From JAJDGF01 sp031549325 (lineage in GTDB: Bacteria; Bacillota; Clostridia; Christensenellales; Aristaeellaceae): a stretch of DNA of 30,568 bases. The translations under genes and the position numbers were made by a program. The DNA lies in assembly GCA_031549325.1 (NCBI GenBank), contig JAVBQA010000095.1, positions 1-30,568 on the forward strand. Reading direction: 5' to 3'. The stretch's first letter is position 1; every line of letters starts with the position of its first letter. Below are positions 17,337 through 24,985 of the stretch, one piece after another. Below the pieces are notes generated by a model. The model was not told the DNA's origin, searched no databases, and saw nothing but the letters and a program-made list of their open reading frames with translations.

Positions 17337-18026
17337 CTACACGTTCATGGTGTGCACGCTCTGCACATTGACGAACTCGGATAACTGCTGCACCATGTCG
17401 GTGTAGGAAAAACCGGAGGGCAGGTGCAGCTCGTAGACATTGGTGTAGACGTTGAACGGTTCCCTGTTCTCCACCTTGAAGTCGATGTCCAGCACTTCGA
17501 TCCTGTGGTTCTCAAAGAACTTGTTGATGAAGGCCAGCGTCTCCACGCGGTGGATGAACTTGACCTCGACCTTCTTGATGGTGTTCACGCGCACGATGCG
17601 CTGCATCAGGTGCAGCACCAGCATCACGATGGCGCAGCCGATGCCCGAGATCACATAGAACCCGTAGCCGGACGCCAGCCCCAGGCACGCCACGTTCCAC
17701 AGCGAGGCGGCGGTGGTGAGCCCGGAAATCTTCTTGCGCGCGGTGAAGATGGTGCCCGCCCCGAGAAATCCGATGCCCGAAATGACCTGGGCGGTGATGC
17801 GGCCCACAGAAAACGAGCTGCCCCCGTCCAGCATGTTGGCGTCATTGGTCAGGCAGCACTCGATCAGCGCCGCCACGCACGCGCCCACGCACACCAGCAC
17901 ATGGGTGCGCATGCCCGCCGGGCGGTTTTTGTGCTCGCGTTCCACGCCGATGACCAGGCCAACCGCGATGGCGGTGCCCATGCGCAGCATCAGCTCCAGC
18001 ATGCTCATTCCATAGATGACCGACAT
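17337..18026 (-). CDS. MgtC/SapB family membrane protein
   Basis: 229 residues. Four to five N-terminal membrane helices carry the family signature GLVIGVEREHKNRPAGMRTH and the following SDV-like segment (VISGIGFLGAGTIF), and the cytoplasmic C-terminal half (about 150-229) has an ACT-like fold with KVEVKFIHRVE. In pathogens MgtC inhibits the F-type ATP synthase and supports growth at low Mg2+; in environmental Clostridia the role is less clear, often annotated as Mg2+-linked. I place the start at 18024-18026, eight bases after AAGGAGG, six codons inside the longest frame. No clear promoter or Mg2+ leader element is seen upstream; a long hairpin separates it from jag. Confidence 0.9.
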   Translation of the reverse strand: MSVIYGMSMLELMLRMGTAIAVGLVIGVEREHKNRPAGMRTHVLVCVGACVAALIECCLTNDANMLDGGSSFSVGRITAQVISGIGFLGAGTIFTARKKISGLTTAASLWNVACLGLASGYGFYVISGIGCAIVMLVLHLMQRIVRVNTIKKVEVKFIHRVETLAFINKFFENHRIEVLDIDFKVENREPFNVYTNVYELHLPSGFSYTDMVQQLSEFVNVQSVHTMNV

Positions 18027-18058
18027 GAAACGCCCCTCCTTCATGGTAAAGAAATGAC

Positions 18059-18147
18059 GGGCGCACCGCCCCTGCGCTCCCTACGGGTTTTGTGCGCATG
18101 CAGAGCATCGGTGCACAAACGCCGTAAGGGGTGCACGGTGTGCGCCC
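18059..18147 (-). terminator. Long imperfect hairpin between jag and the mgtC-like gene
   Basis: An 89-base structure closed by GGGCGCAC/GTGCGCCC (8 bp), with inner pairings CCCCT/AGGGG, ACGG/CCGT and TTTGTGC/GCACAAA. On the minus strand it follows the jag stop by 15 bases and is succeeded by ATTTCTTTACC. It probably ends the rpmH-jag operon, though the size is larger than a usual intrinsic terminator. Confidence 0.5.
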
Positions 18148-18162
18148 GCCCGCGAAAAACCA

Positions 18163-19173
18163 TTACTTCAGCGTGATGATGACCCTGCGGTAAGGCTCCT
18201 CGCCCTCCGAATGGGTGGTGACATAGGGGTGCCCCTGCAGCGCCGAGTGCAGCACGCGCCGCTCGTAGGGGTTCATGGGTTCGAGCGCCACGCGGTGCCC
18301 GGTCTTGCGCACACGGCTGGCCATGCGATTGGCCAGCTTGGTCAGCGCGTCCACCCGCTTTGCCCGGTAGTGCTCAGTGTCCAGCGTCACGCGCACATAG
18401 CCCTCGCGGCCTTTGTTGACCCTGAGGCTGGTCAGGTACTGCAGCGCGTCCAGCGTGTCGCCGCGGCGGCCGATCAAAACGCCCAGGGCGTCGCCGATCA
18501 TTTGCCCCTCAAGGTGCCCTTCGCTCTCGCGCAGCCGGATCTCGACGTCGACGCCCATCAGCTTGGTGACATTGCTCAGGAACTCGTAGGCGTCCTTGCC
18601 CACCTCGCTGAGGCTGGCAAGATCCAGCTCCGGCAGGTCCTCTATGCTGACCTCGACGGGCGTTGCGTCGTGCTCCCTCTCGGGGCGCGGCTGCCTGCGC
18701 GGCCGCTCTTCGCGGGCCTCGCGCGGCTCACGGGTCTCGCGCGCTTCACGGGGCTCGCGGGTCTCGCGTGCCTCACACGGCTCGCGGGCTTCACGCGGCG
18801 GGGCCTTCTTCTCGGGCTCGGGTTTGGGCACCGGCGCCTTCTCCGGCTCGGGCTTCTGCACCAGAGAGGGCGGCGCGCTGGGCTTGGGCGCAGGCTTCTC
18901 CTGTGGTTTCTGCTGCGGCTTCTTCTCCCTGGGCTGCGGCTTCTTCTCCTCCTGGACGTCCAGCGACATCACCGGCATGCTGAGGTCAAAGTCGGAATCG
19001 TCGTCTTTGACGGTCACGCGCACGCGCGCCAGCTTGCCGAACATGCCAAACAACCCAGGACTGCCCGCCTCCATCACGTCGATGTTGACATCGGCCAGAT
19101 CACAATTTAGCTGGCTCAGACCGGCTTTGATCGCGTCTTCTACCGTCTTGCCGCTGGTTTCGATGGATTTCAA
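18163..19173 (-). CDS. jag: Jag/KhpB RNA-binding protein (SpoIIIJ-associated)
   Basis: 336 residues. Order: Jag_N domain (1-52, SGKTVEDAIKAGL and the glycine turn GLFGMFGK), a long Pro/Lys/Glu/Arg linker (about 75-170), a KH domain (about 198-272) with the GRRG loop in LIGRRGDTLDALQYL, and an R3H domain (about 275-336) with NPYERRVLHSAL. KhpB binds RNA with KhpA and affects cell division and envelope synthesis; the gene normally follows yidC. The linker contains a 27-base tandem repeat coding EARETREPR (18703-18792). The start is TTG at 19171-19173, overlapping the yidC TGA, with GGAGGAGG ten bases upstream. Longer than B. subtilis Jag (about 200 residues) because of the linker. Confidence 0.93.
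   Translation of the reverse strand: MKSIETSGKTVEDAIKAGLSQLNCDLADVNIDVMEAGSPGLFGMFGKLARVRVTVKDDDSDFDLSMPVMSLDVQEEKKPQPREKKPQQKPQEKPAPKPSAPPSLVQKPEPEKAPVPKPEPEKKAPPREAREPCEARETREPREARETREPREAREERPRRQPRPEREHDATPVEVSIEDLPELDLASLSEVGKDAYEFLSNVTKLMGVDVEIRLRESEGHLEGQMIGDALGVLIGRRGDTLDALQYLTSLRVNKGREGYVRVTLDTEHYRAKRVDALTKLANRMASRVRKTGHRVALEPMNPYERRVLHSALQGHPYVTTHSEGEEPYRRVIITLK
18703..18792 (-). repeat. 27-base tandem repeat within the jag linker
   Basis: Codes for EAREPC, then EARETREPR twice, then EAREERPRR: two exact amino-acid copies and two degenerate ones. The charged, alternating Arg/Glu character predicts a long single helix or a disordered linker. Confidence 0.75.
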
Positions 19174-20162
19174 GGCTCAATTACCTCCTCCGGCTTGGCC
19201 GCGTCCTTGCGGTTAAAGTAGGCAGTGACGAGCAACTGCTGGACGATCTGAATCAAGTTGGCGAACACCCAGTACACCGAGAACGCGGCGCTCTGGCTGG
19301 CGCAGATGAAGATGGAGATCAGAGGCATCATGTACAGCATCATCTGGTTGGTCTGCTGGGCCTGGTTGGGCTGCGCGCCCGGCTGGGCGGCCGCCTGCGT
19401 CTTGGGGGTGAGCAGCTTGCTGCTGAGGAACGAGCTGCCGGCCGCCAGCAGTGGCAGGATGAACAGGCCGTTGAACTGCTGCGGGACCACGATCTCCCAC
19501 ATCAGCATCGGCGCCTTATACAGCGCGTGGGCCATGTCCGCGCCGAACTGGGCGGCGATCGTGGCATACTCAGGCGACGCCACAAAGTCGCGCACCGCCT
19601 GGATGTTGGCGGCGGTCAGGATGGCGCTGCCGTTCACGCCCTGAATCTGCGCCAGCTTGTCCCCCACAGCGGGGATCACGGTGGCCATGAAAGAATCCGG
19701 CTGGAAGATGTTCTTGATCCACAGCCACTGCTGAAGCTGCGGCATGATGCCTTCTTTCATGCTCAGCAGCATCTGCACGGTGTGCTCGTTGGCCACGACG
19801 CGCATGGCGGTAAACATCATGATCATGATCGGAAAGGTGAGCAGCATGGGCAGGCAGCCTGAGAACATGCTCACGCCCTCGGTTTTGTACAGCTCCTGCA
19901 TCTTCTGGTTCAGCTTGGTGCGGTCCTTGGCGTATTTCTTCTGGAGCGCGTCAATCTTGGGCTGCAACGCCTGGGTCTTCATCATGGAGCGGCGGCTCTT
20001 GATGTCCAGCGGCATCAGCACCAGCCGGATCAGCAGCGTGAAGATGATGACCGACCAGCCGTAGTTGCCCACGACGCTGACGATGAAATCCAGCACCTGC
20101 TTCAAGAAAGCACTGATAAAGTTGAAATTCTGCATTGGAATGTTTGTCACTTCAGCGAGCAT
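19170..20162 (-). CDS. yidC: Membrane protein insertase YidC/Oxa1 family
   Basis: 330 residues. It inserts and folds membrane proteins, alone or with SecYEG. The hydrophilic groove Arg is Arg46 in TLLIRLVLMPL; the cytoplasmic hairpin (about 55-95, KKYAKDRTKLNQKMQELYK) and the helix pair GCLPMLLTFPIMIMMFTAMR follow, then an extracytoplasmic loop of about 70 residues larger than in B. subtilis SpoIIIJ, then the last helices. Unlike SpoIIIJ there is no lipoprotein signal. ATG at 20162 has GGAGG seven bases upstream. The stop overlaps jag by four bases; yidD lies 29 bases upstream. Part of the rpmH operon. Confidence 0.95.
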   Translation of the reverse strand: MLAEVTNIPMQNFNFISAFLKQVLDFIVSVVGNYGWSVIIFTLLIRLVLMPLDIKSRRSMMKTQALQPKIDALQKKYAKDRTKLNQKMQELYKTEGVSMFSGCLPMLLTFPIMIMMFTAMRVVANEHTVQMLLSMKEGIMPQLQQWLWIKNIFQPDSFMATVIPAVGDKLAQIQGVNGSAILTAANIQAVRDFVASPEYATIAAQFGADMAHALYKAPMLMWEIVVPQQFNGLFILPLLAAGSSFLSSKLLTPKTQAAAQPGAQPNQAQQTNQMMLYMMPLISIFICASQSAAFSVYWVFANLIQIVQQLLVTAYFNRKDAAKPEEVIEP

Positions 20163-20191
20163 CTGGTAACCTCCGTGCGGCTAATAAAAAA

Positions 20192-20434
20192 TCAAGGCAC
20201 CGGGTCGTAACCACCCTTGCAGAAGGGGTTGCAGCGCAGGATGCGCCAAAGCGCCAAAAACCCACCCTTCAGCGCGCCGTGGCGGCTGACAGCCTCCAGG
20301 GCGTACTCGGAACAGGTGGGCGAGAAGCGGCAACTGGGCGGCAGGCCCGGGCTGACGAACCGCCGGTAAAAGCGGATCGTTCCCAGGAGGGCTGCCTTGG
20401 GCAAGCCCAAAATCCAGCGGCCAAATCGCTTCAT
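20192..20434 (-). CDS. yidD: Membrane protein insertion efficiency factor YidD
   Basis: 80 residues, full length. The family signature is plain: PSCRFSPTCSEYALEAV with two cysteines, HGALKG, then LRCNPFCKGGYDPVP at the C-terminus. An amphipathic N-terminal helix places it on the inner face of the membrane, where it helps YidC-dependent insertion. Its ATG overlaps the rnpA stop (ATGA). Confidence 0.97.
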   Translation of the reverse strand: MKRFGRWILGLPKAALLGTIRFYRRFVSPGLPPSCRFSPTCSEYALEAVSRHGALKGGFLALWRILRCNPFCKGGYDPVP

Positions 20435-20793
20435 TTGTTTTCCTTTTGGGCGTAGAGCCCGGCGCGGCTGATCAGCTGGTGCATCTCCCGGGTGAGCGCC
20501 GTGTGCGAGGCCTCGGCCGCTGCCGCGCGCGCCACAAAGATGTACTTGCCGGGAACGAGCTCCGGCCGGATCATGCGAAAATCCTCGCGCAGCATGCGCC
20601 GCACGCGGTTTCTCTTCACGCTGTTGCCCACCTTGGCGGACACGGAAAACCCCACCTTAAGCGCTTTTCCCCGCAAATACACGAGCGCCAGCAGCCTGCC
20701 CGGGGTGTTCTTGCCCCGGCGGTAGACATACTGGAATTGCTTGTTCCGGCCCAGACTAAAGCTGCGGCCCAGCCGGAATGGATGACGATCCAC
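20431..20793 (-). CDS. rnpA: Ribonuclease P protein component
   Basis: 120 residues with the chosen start. It binds RNase P RNA and aids 5' maturation of tRNA. Visible marks: the aromatic cleft FSLGRNKQFQYVYRRG, VSAKVGNSVKRNRVRR containing the RNR motif, and the basic helix after it. No ATG is available. Of two GTG codons, I prefer 20791-20793, which begins two bases after the rpmH stop; the other (20818-20820) lies inside rpmH and adds nine unlike residues. Neither has a convincing SD, so translation is probably coupled to rpmH. It overlaps yidD by four bases. Confidence 0.92.
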   Translation of the reverse strand: MDRHPFRLGRSFSLGRNKQFQYVYRRGKNTPGRLLALVYLRGKALKVGFSVSAKVGNSVKRNRVRRMLREDFRMIRPELVPGKYIFVARAAAAEASHTALTREMHQLISRAGLYAQKENK

Positions 20794-20794
20794 C

Positions 20795-20929
20795 TTAGGC
20801 GCTGAGCACCTTGCGGCCACGCAGGCGGCGCGCCTTGAGCACGTTCCTGCCGTTCTTGGTCTTCATGCGCGCACGGAAGCCGTGCACCTTGCTGCGCTGG
20901 CGCTTTTTGGGCTGATAAGTACGAAACAT
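20795..20929 (-). CDS. rpmH: Ribosomal protein L34
   Basis: 44 residues, the full length of bacterial L34: MFRTYQPKKRQRSKVHGFRA opens it, followed by RMKTKNGRNVL and a basic C-terminus ending GRKVLSA. A small 50S protein. It is the first gene of rpmH-rnpA-yidD-yidC-jag. SD-like AAGGA lies 12 bases before the ATG, somewhat far. Confidence 0.98.
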   Translation of the reverse strand: MFRTYQPKKRQRSKVHGFRARMKTKNGRNVLKARRLRGRKVLSA

Positions 20930-20966
20930 AGCTGAGATCCATCCTTCCAATGAAAAAATGTGAATC

Positions 20967-20992
20967 GCCCAGGCTCCCGAAGCGGCCCGGGC
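20967..20992 (-). promoter_or_regulatory. Hairpin in the rpmH leader
   Basis: GCCCGGG pairs with CCTGGGC (one G-T pair) and CCG/CGG caps it; seven bases later comes TTTTTT (20953-20958). The leader is about 100 bases. Possible attenuator or ribosomal-protein leader; no consensus known to me. Confidence 0.35.
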
Positions 20993-21034
20993 AAGAATTC
21001 CGATTCCGTCGCTGCCGACAAGGACAGCCCTATG

Positions 21035-21063
21035 ATTATAGTTGATCGCGCGCGCGCTGTCAA
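21035..21063 (-). promoter_or_regulatory. Perfect sigma-A promoter of the rpmH operon
   Basis: On the minus strand TTGACA (21058-21063), 17-base spacer, TATAAT (21035-21040): consensus in both boxes and spacing. The spacer begins with 11 bases of strictly alternating G and C. Confidence 0.93.
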
Positions 21064-21196
21064 GCAATTCACGCCATTTCACCGCGTTAAGTATCACAAG
21101 TCGCGGTGTTTCAAAAAATGTGTGTTTGTGTGCTTGAAACGCCATGGCAACTGGCCAGAGACCTTGCAGGCGCGAACGAACGCGGCCCGCCCCGTG

Positions 21197-22213
21197 TCAC
21201 TTCTTCCCCCCGCGCACGTTCTGCAGCAGCACGGCGACGATGATGATGGCGCCGGAGATGGCGCCGTTGAGGAAGGTAGGCACCTGGGCGGCGACGAGAA
21301 TGTTGTTGATGATCTTGAACATCAGAATGCCCAGGAAGGTGCCGATGATCTTGCCGCGCCCGCCGGCCATGGCGGTGCCGCCGATGGCGACGGAGGCGAT
21401 GGCGTCCATCTCGAACTGATAGCCGGCCGAGGCGGCGGCCACGGCCATCAGGCGGGAGGCGTAGATCCAGCTGGCGAAGCCGCACAAAAGCCCGGTGATC
21501 GTGAAGACGATGATGCGCGTGTTGTCCACATTGACGCCGGACAGCCGCGCCGAGGTGGCGTTGGAACCCACGGCATAGATGTGTTTGCCCAGCCGGGTTC
21601 GCTGCATGATCAGCCCGAACAGCAGCGCGACCACGATGAAAATGACCATTGGGTACGGCACGCGCAGCCCCGTCAGCTGCTCGATCCATTTCACCACGCC
21701 GTTGCCAACCTCGCGATACTCTATGTAATACTGCTCGGTGGCGATGCCGCCGGCCACGGTGAAGGGCCCCCCCTGCCCGAAGTGGTTGATGATGGCGCGG
21801 CAGGCGGTCTGCACGGCCAGCGTGGCGATCATGGCCGGCATGCGGCCCTTGGCGATCAGCAGCCCGTTAAACGTCCCGATCAGGCACCCGAAAGCCAGGC
21901 AGAACAACAGCATCAGCCTGATGTCGTGGGTGTAGTTCAGCACCTCGATGCCAAAGCCCGAGATGATGGCCACCTGGGCGCCCACCGAGATGTCGATCAT
22001 GCCCGCGCAGATGACCATGGTCATGCCCAGGGCGATGATGCCCGTCCAGGAGGACTGCACAAAGAGGGAGGTGATGTTGCGCCAGGACCAGAAGTTTTTG
22101 TTGGCGATCGAGGCGATGATCACGATCAGCACGAACGAGACCAGGTAGCTATGATCCGAAAACAGCCGCTTCCCGAGGCTGACACCCGCGCGCTTACCGC
22201 TGGTTTGGCTCAT
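21197..22213 (-). CDS. Sugar ABC transporter permease (RbsC-like)
   Basis: 338 residues, eight to ten hydrophobic helices, of the BPD_transp_2 type. The family core is visible as GMTMVICAGMIDISVGA and, near the C-terminus, AIASVAIGGTAMAGGRGK, the segment that contacts the ATPase. It forms the membrane channel, as a homodimer, of a ribose/galactose-type importer. The ATG lies within the last 20 bases of the ATPase gene, so translation is coupled. Last gene of the operon; substrate undetermined. Confidence 0.93.
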   Translation of the reverse strand: MSQTSGKRAGVSLGKRLFSDHSYLVSFVLIVIIASIANKNFWSWRNITSLFVQSSWTGIIALGMTMVICAGMIDISVGAQVAIISGFGIEVLNYTHDIRLMLLFCLAFGCLIGTFNGLLIAKGRMPAMIATLAVQTACRAIINHFGQGGPFTVAGGIATEQYYIEYREVGNGVVKWIEQLTGLRVPYPMVIFIVVALLFGLIMQRTRLGKHIYAVGSNATSARLSGVNVDNTRIIVFTITGLLCGFASWIYASRLMAVAAASAGYQFEMDAIASVAIGGTAMAGGRGKIIGTFLGILMFKIINNILVAAQVPTFLNGAISGAIIIVAVLLQNVRGGKK

Positions 22214-23711
22214 TCTTTGCGCCCTCCTTGTTGGCTCCGGTGGAATAATACATCATGAGCTTCTCGGTCATCTCGTCCCGACTCAGCACGCGGTTGACCT
22301 CGCCCTTGTACATCACCACGCACTGGTCGGCCACCTTGTGGATCTCGGGAAACTCAGAGGAGAACACCAGTATCCCCTTGCCCTGCCGGGCGAGGTTCAA
22401 TATCAGGTGGTAGATCTCGAATTTTGTGCCCACGTCGATGCCCTGCGTGGGGTTGTCGAACACCAGCACGTCGGCGTCGGTCTCCAGCCAGCGCCCCAGG
22501 ATCACCTTCTGCTGGTTGCCGCCCGACAGCGACGTGATGGGATTTTTCGGGTTGTCCGCCTTGATGCGCATGGCGGCCTGCTGCCGCTGATAGCGCGCCT
22601 TTTCCCGCTTCATGCGGATGAAGCCGGGGAACCCGAGTTTCGTGTTGAAGTAGCCCATGGAGGTGTTGTCGTAGATCGAAAGGTCGTTGTGAATGCCGCG
22701 CTCCTTGCGGTTTCTGGGCACCATGGCGATGCCGAGCCGCAAGTGCTTTCGGATGTTCCCGCGCGCGATGGGCGCGCCGTTCACCAGCAGCTCGCCCCTG
22801 TGGGGGATCTCGCCGAACAGCGCGTCGGCCAGCTGATCGCGGCCCGAGCTTTGAAGCCCGGTGAACGCCAGGATCTCGCCCTGGCGCAGCTGGAAGCTGA
22901 CATTTTGAAAGCTGTCTCCCGACAGGTTTTTGCAGCTGAGCAGAATCGTGTCTGTGCCGACGTATTCCTTGTTCGCAAACTCCTCGCTTTTCAGCGTGCG
23001 CCCGATCATCAGCTCGGTGATGGACTCCTCGCTGGCGTCCCGGATGCTGCCCTCGCCCACCAGCGCCCCGTCGCGCAGCACGCGGTAGGTCTGGCAGATC
23101 TCAAAGATCTCGGGCATCTTGTGGGAGATGTAGATGAAGCTGACGCCCTCCCGCACCAGCTGGCGCATGATCACAAACAGGTTCTCGATCTCGCGGGTGC
23201 TGAGCGCGGTGGTCGGCTCGTCCATGATGATCAGGTCGCAGCGAAACAGCAGCGCGCGGGCGATCTCCACCAGCTGCTTGTCGGCGATCTGAAGCTCGGC
23301 CACCGGCGTCCACGGGTCGATGCTGACGCCCATGCGCGTGAGCACCTCCTGCGCGCGCCCGGCCATTCGCTTCTTGTCCAGCAGGCCAAACCTGTCCCGC
23401 AGCTCCTGGGCCAGAAACAGGTTTTCAAACACGTTCAGGTCGTTGCACAGGCTGAGCTCCTGGTGGATGAAGCGGATCCCGAGCTTCATCGCGTGCAGCG
23501 CGCTGTCGATTTTGACCGGCTTGCCGTCCAGGTGAATCTCGCCGGACGTGGGCGCAAGCGTGCCGGCCAGCACGTTCATCAGCGTGGACTTGCCCGCGCC
23601 GTTCTCCCCCAGCAGCCCCACGATCTCGCCCGTATCCACGCGGATGCTCACATGATCCACCGCGCGCACCGGCCCAAAGTCCATCACGATGTCTTTCATT
23701 TCAACGAGCAC
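22194..23711 (-). CDS. Sugar ABC transporter ATP-binding protein (RbsA/MglA-like, two ATPase domains)
   Basis: 505 residues with two fused nucleotide-binding domains. Domain 1 has a full Walker A GENGAGKS (Lys41), a degenerate signature LQIADKQ and Walker B IIMDEPTTAL (Glu165). Domain 2 has the Lys-less Walker A GLQSSGRDQ usual for this family, a full signature LSGGNQQK (395-402), and Walker B VLVFDNPTQGIDVG in which the catalytic Glu is Asn420. Hence only one composite site looks fully active. The start is GTG at 23709-23711, seven bases after GGAGG. It lies between binding protein and permease genes. Energises import of a monosaccharide or similar compound. Confidence 0.94.
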   Translation of the reverse strand: MLVEMKDIVMDFGPVRAVDHVSIRVDTGEIVGLLGENGAGKSTLMNVLAGTLAPTSGEIHLDGKPVKIDSALHAMKLGIRFIHQELSLCNDLNVFENLFLAQELRDRFGLLDKKRMAGRAQEVLTRMGVSIDPWTPVAELQIADKQLVEIARALLFRCDLIIMDEPTTALSTREIENLFVIMRQLVREGVSFIYISHKMPEIFEICQTYRVLRDGALVGEGSIRDASEESITELMIGRTLKSEEFANKEYVGTDTILLSCKNLSGDSFQNVSFQLRQGEILAFTGLQSSGRDQLADALFGEIPHRGELLVNGAPIARGNIRKHLRLGIAMVPRNRKERGIHNDLSIYDNTSMGYFNTKLGFPGFIRMKREKARYQRQQAAMRIKADNPKNPITSLSGGNQQKVILGRWLETDADVLVFDNPTQGIDVGTKFEIYHLILNLARQGKGILVFSSEFPEIHKVADQCVVMYKGEVNRVLSRDEMTEKLMMYYSTGANKEGAKNEPNQR

Positions 23712-23764
23712 AGCGCCACCTCCAGTCGCAAGAGCTGTCCATTCCGCAAGCGCGGGGGGATTGG

Positions 23765-23800
23765 GGCAACGGGCGCACGCGCGGAGCGCCCGCCGTTGCC
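23765..23800 (-). other. Second hairpin between binding protein and ATPase genes
   Basis: GGCAAC/GTTGCC and GGGCGC/GCGCCC pair with a 3-base bulge. Together with the hairpin at 23810-23839 it can protect or pause the transcript after the binding-protein gene. Confidence 0.45.
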
Positions 23801-23809
23801 TTATAGAAA

Positions 23810-23839
23810 GGGCCGGCCTGCAAAGCGAGCGGCCGGCCC
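23810..23839 (-). terminator. Leaky terminator or mRNA-stabilising hairpin after the binding-protein gene
   Basis: GGGCCGGCC and GGCCGGCCC pair perfectly over 9 bp around 12 bases, followed by TTTCTATA. Such structures behind binding-protein genes are known to raise their expression over the ATPase and permease genes. Confidence 0.6.
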
Positions 23840-23857
23840 AAATTCAGCGCCGAGAGA

Positions 23858-24877
23858 TTAGTTGAGGCTGTAGCGATCGGTATACTCCTGACTGGCCTCG
23901 TAGGCGGCGACGCTGGCCTGGTCGATCTCGATGGTCGGGATCAGGAACAGCTGGCCGTTGATGTCCTGGCCCTGGTACTGCTCGCCCTTCGCGGCGGCAA
24001 CGCCCAGGCGGATGGCTTCGCGGATGTAGGAGGGGCTGAAGAAGTAGGTGAGCAGCTCGGGGTTGGTCTTGCCCTTGTAGGTGGAGAGGGTCTCCCTGCG
24101 GCCGCCGACAGACGTGATGATCTTCAGGTTCTTCAGATCCGGGGTCAGCACCGTGGTGATGCCGTCCACGATCTCGTCGTCATGGGTCACGATCATGTCC
24201 AGATCCTCGATGGTGGCCGCGTCGGCGGTGTTCAGCCAGTTCTCCATGAACTCCTGCGCCTTGGCGTTGGACCAGTCGGTCTGGAAGCCGTCCTGCAGTA
24301 GCTTGAACTGATCCTTGTAGGGGCTGGCGTCGATGATGTCCAGCATGCCCTGGGTGCGCTGCTTGGACACGGTGGAGCTGTCGCCGATAAACAGCAGGTA
24401 GGTGATGGTTTCGCCGGCCTTCAGCTGCTCGTCGAAGTACTTCAGCAGGTACTCGCCCATCATGTTGCCGATCTTGACGTTGTCGCCCATGATCTCGGCC
24501 TTTTTGCCTTCGAAGTTCTCGATGAGGCGGTCGTAGATGATCAGGTTCACGCCCTCGTCCACCACGCTCTGGGCGGCGTTTCTGAGCTGGTCGCCTTCCA
24601 GCGGCCACAGCACGATGGCGTCCGGGCCCCAGGTCATAATGTCTTCAAGGGCCTGAATCTGCTTGCTGGCCTCGCCGCCAACGCCCATCATGTAGTCATC
24701 GATGACGCCGGCCGCCTTCAGCGCTTCGGCCTCGGCGCGCGCGTGCGCAACCGACTCTCCAGTGAAGCCGTGGTCCGCATCGGGGGTCACGATGCCGATC
24801 TTCACGCCGTCGGCAAACGCGCAGGTCGCGCCCAGGAGCAGGATAACGGCCAGGAGCAAGGCACACAATTTCTTCAT
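23858..24877 (-). CDS. Sugar-binding protein of an ABC importer (RbsB-like, type I periplasmic-binding fold)
   Basis: 339 residues. A signal peptide of about 22 residues (MKKLCALLLAVILLLG core) ends in AFA-DG, a signal peptidase I site; a proper lipobox is not seen, although one Cys lies four residues before that site. The mature part begins VKIGIVTPDADHGFTGES and has the Peripla_BP_4 pattern, with EDIMTWGPDAIVLWPLEG, NLIIYDRL and MIVTHDDEIVDG forming the cleft. First gene of the importer operon. ATG with GGGAGGG eight bases upstream, and a good promoter. The ligand is probably a monosaccharide or polyol; not decided by sequence. Confidence 0.92.
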   Translation of the reverse strand: MKKLCALLLAVILLLGATCAFADGVKIGIVTPDADHGFTGESVAHARAEAEALKAAGVIDDYMMGVGGEASKQIQALEDIMTWGPDAIVLWPLEGDQLRNAAQSVVDEGVNLIIYDRLIENFEGKKAEIMGDNVKIGNMMGEYLLKYFDEQLKAGETITYLLFIGDSSTVSKQRTQGMLDIIDASPYKDQFKLLQDGFQTDWSNAKAQEFMENWLNTADAATIEDLDMIVTHDDEIVDGITTVLTPDLKNLKIITSVGGRRETLSTYKGKTNPELLTYFFSPSYIREAIRLGVAAAKGEQYQGQDINGQLFLIPTIEIDQASVAAYEASQEYTDRYSLN

Positions 24878-24985
24878 CTCGGATACCCTCCCAAAAACTT
24901 TATCGATTTAACGGCGAATCAGCCGCAAAACCCACCGCGAATGGGCAGTAAAAGCCCGCAAAACGGCCCGTACAAACCCCCCCAT

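Noticed and set aside
18027..18162. M-box or mgtC-type Mg2+ riboswitch
   Set aside because: The pairing scheme does not match the M-box core as I know it; kept only as an unassigned hairpin.
20930..21196. Replication origin upstream of rpmH
   Set aside because: No TTATCCACA-like DnaA boxes and no dnaA gene; only a promoter and leader are visible.
22338..23861. 507-codon plus-strand frame opposite the sugar ATPase gene
   Set aside because: Antisense shadow; no SD, no domain, and the minus-strand frame has complete ATPase motifs.
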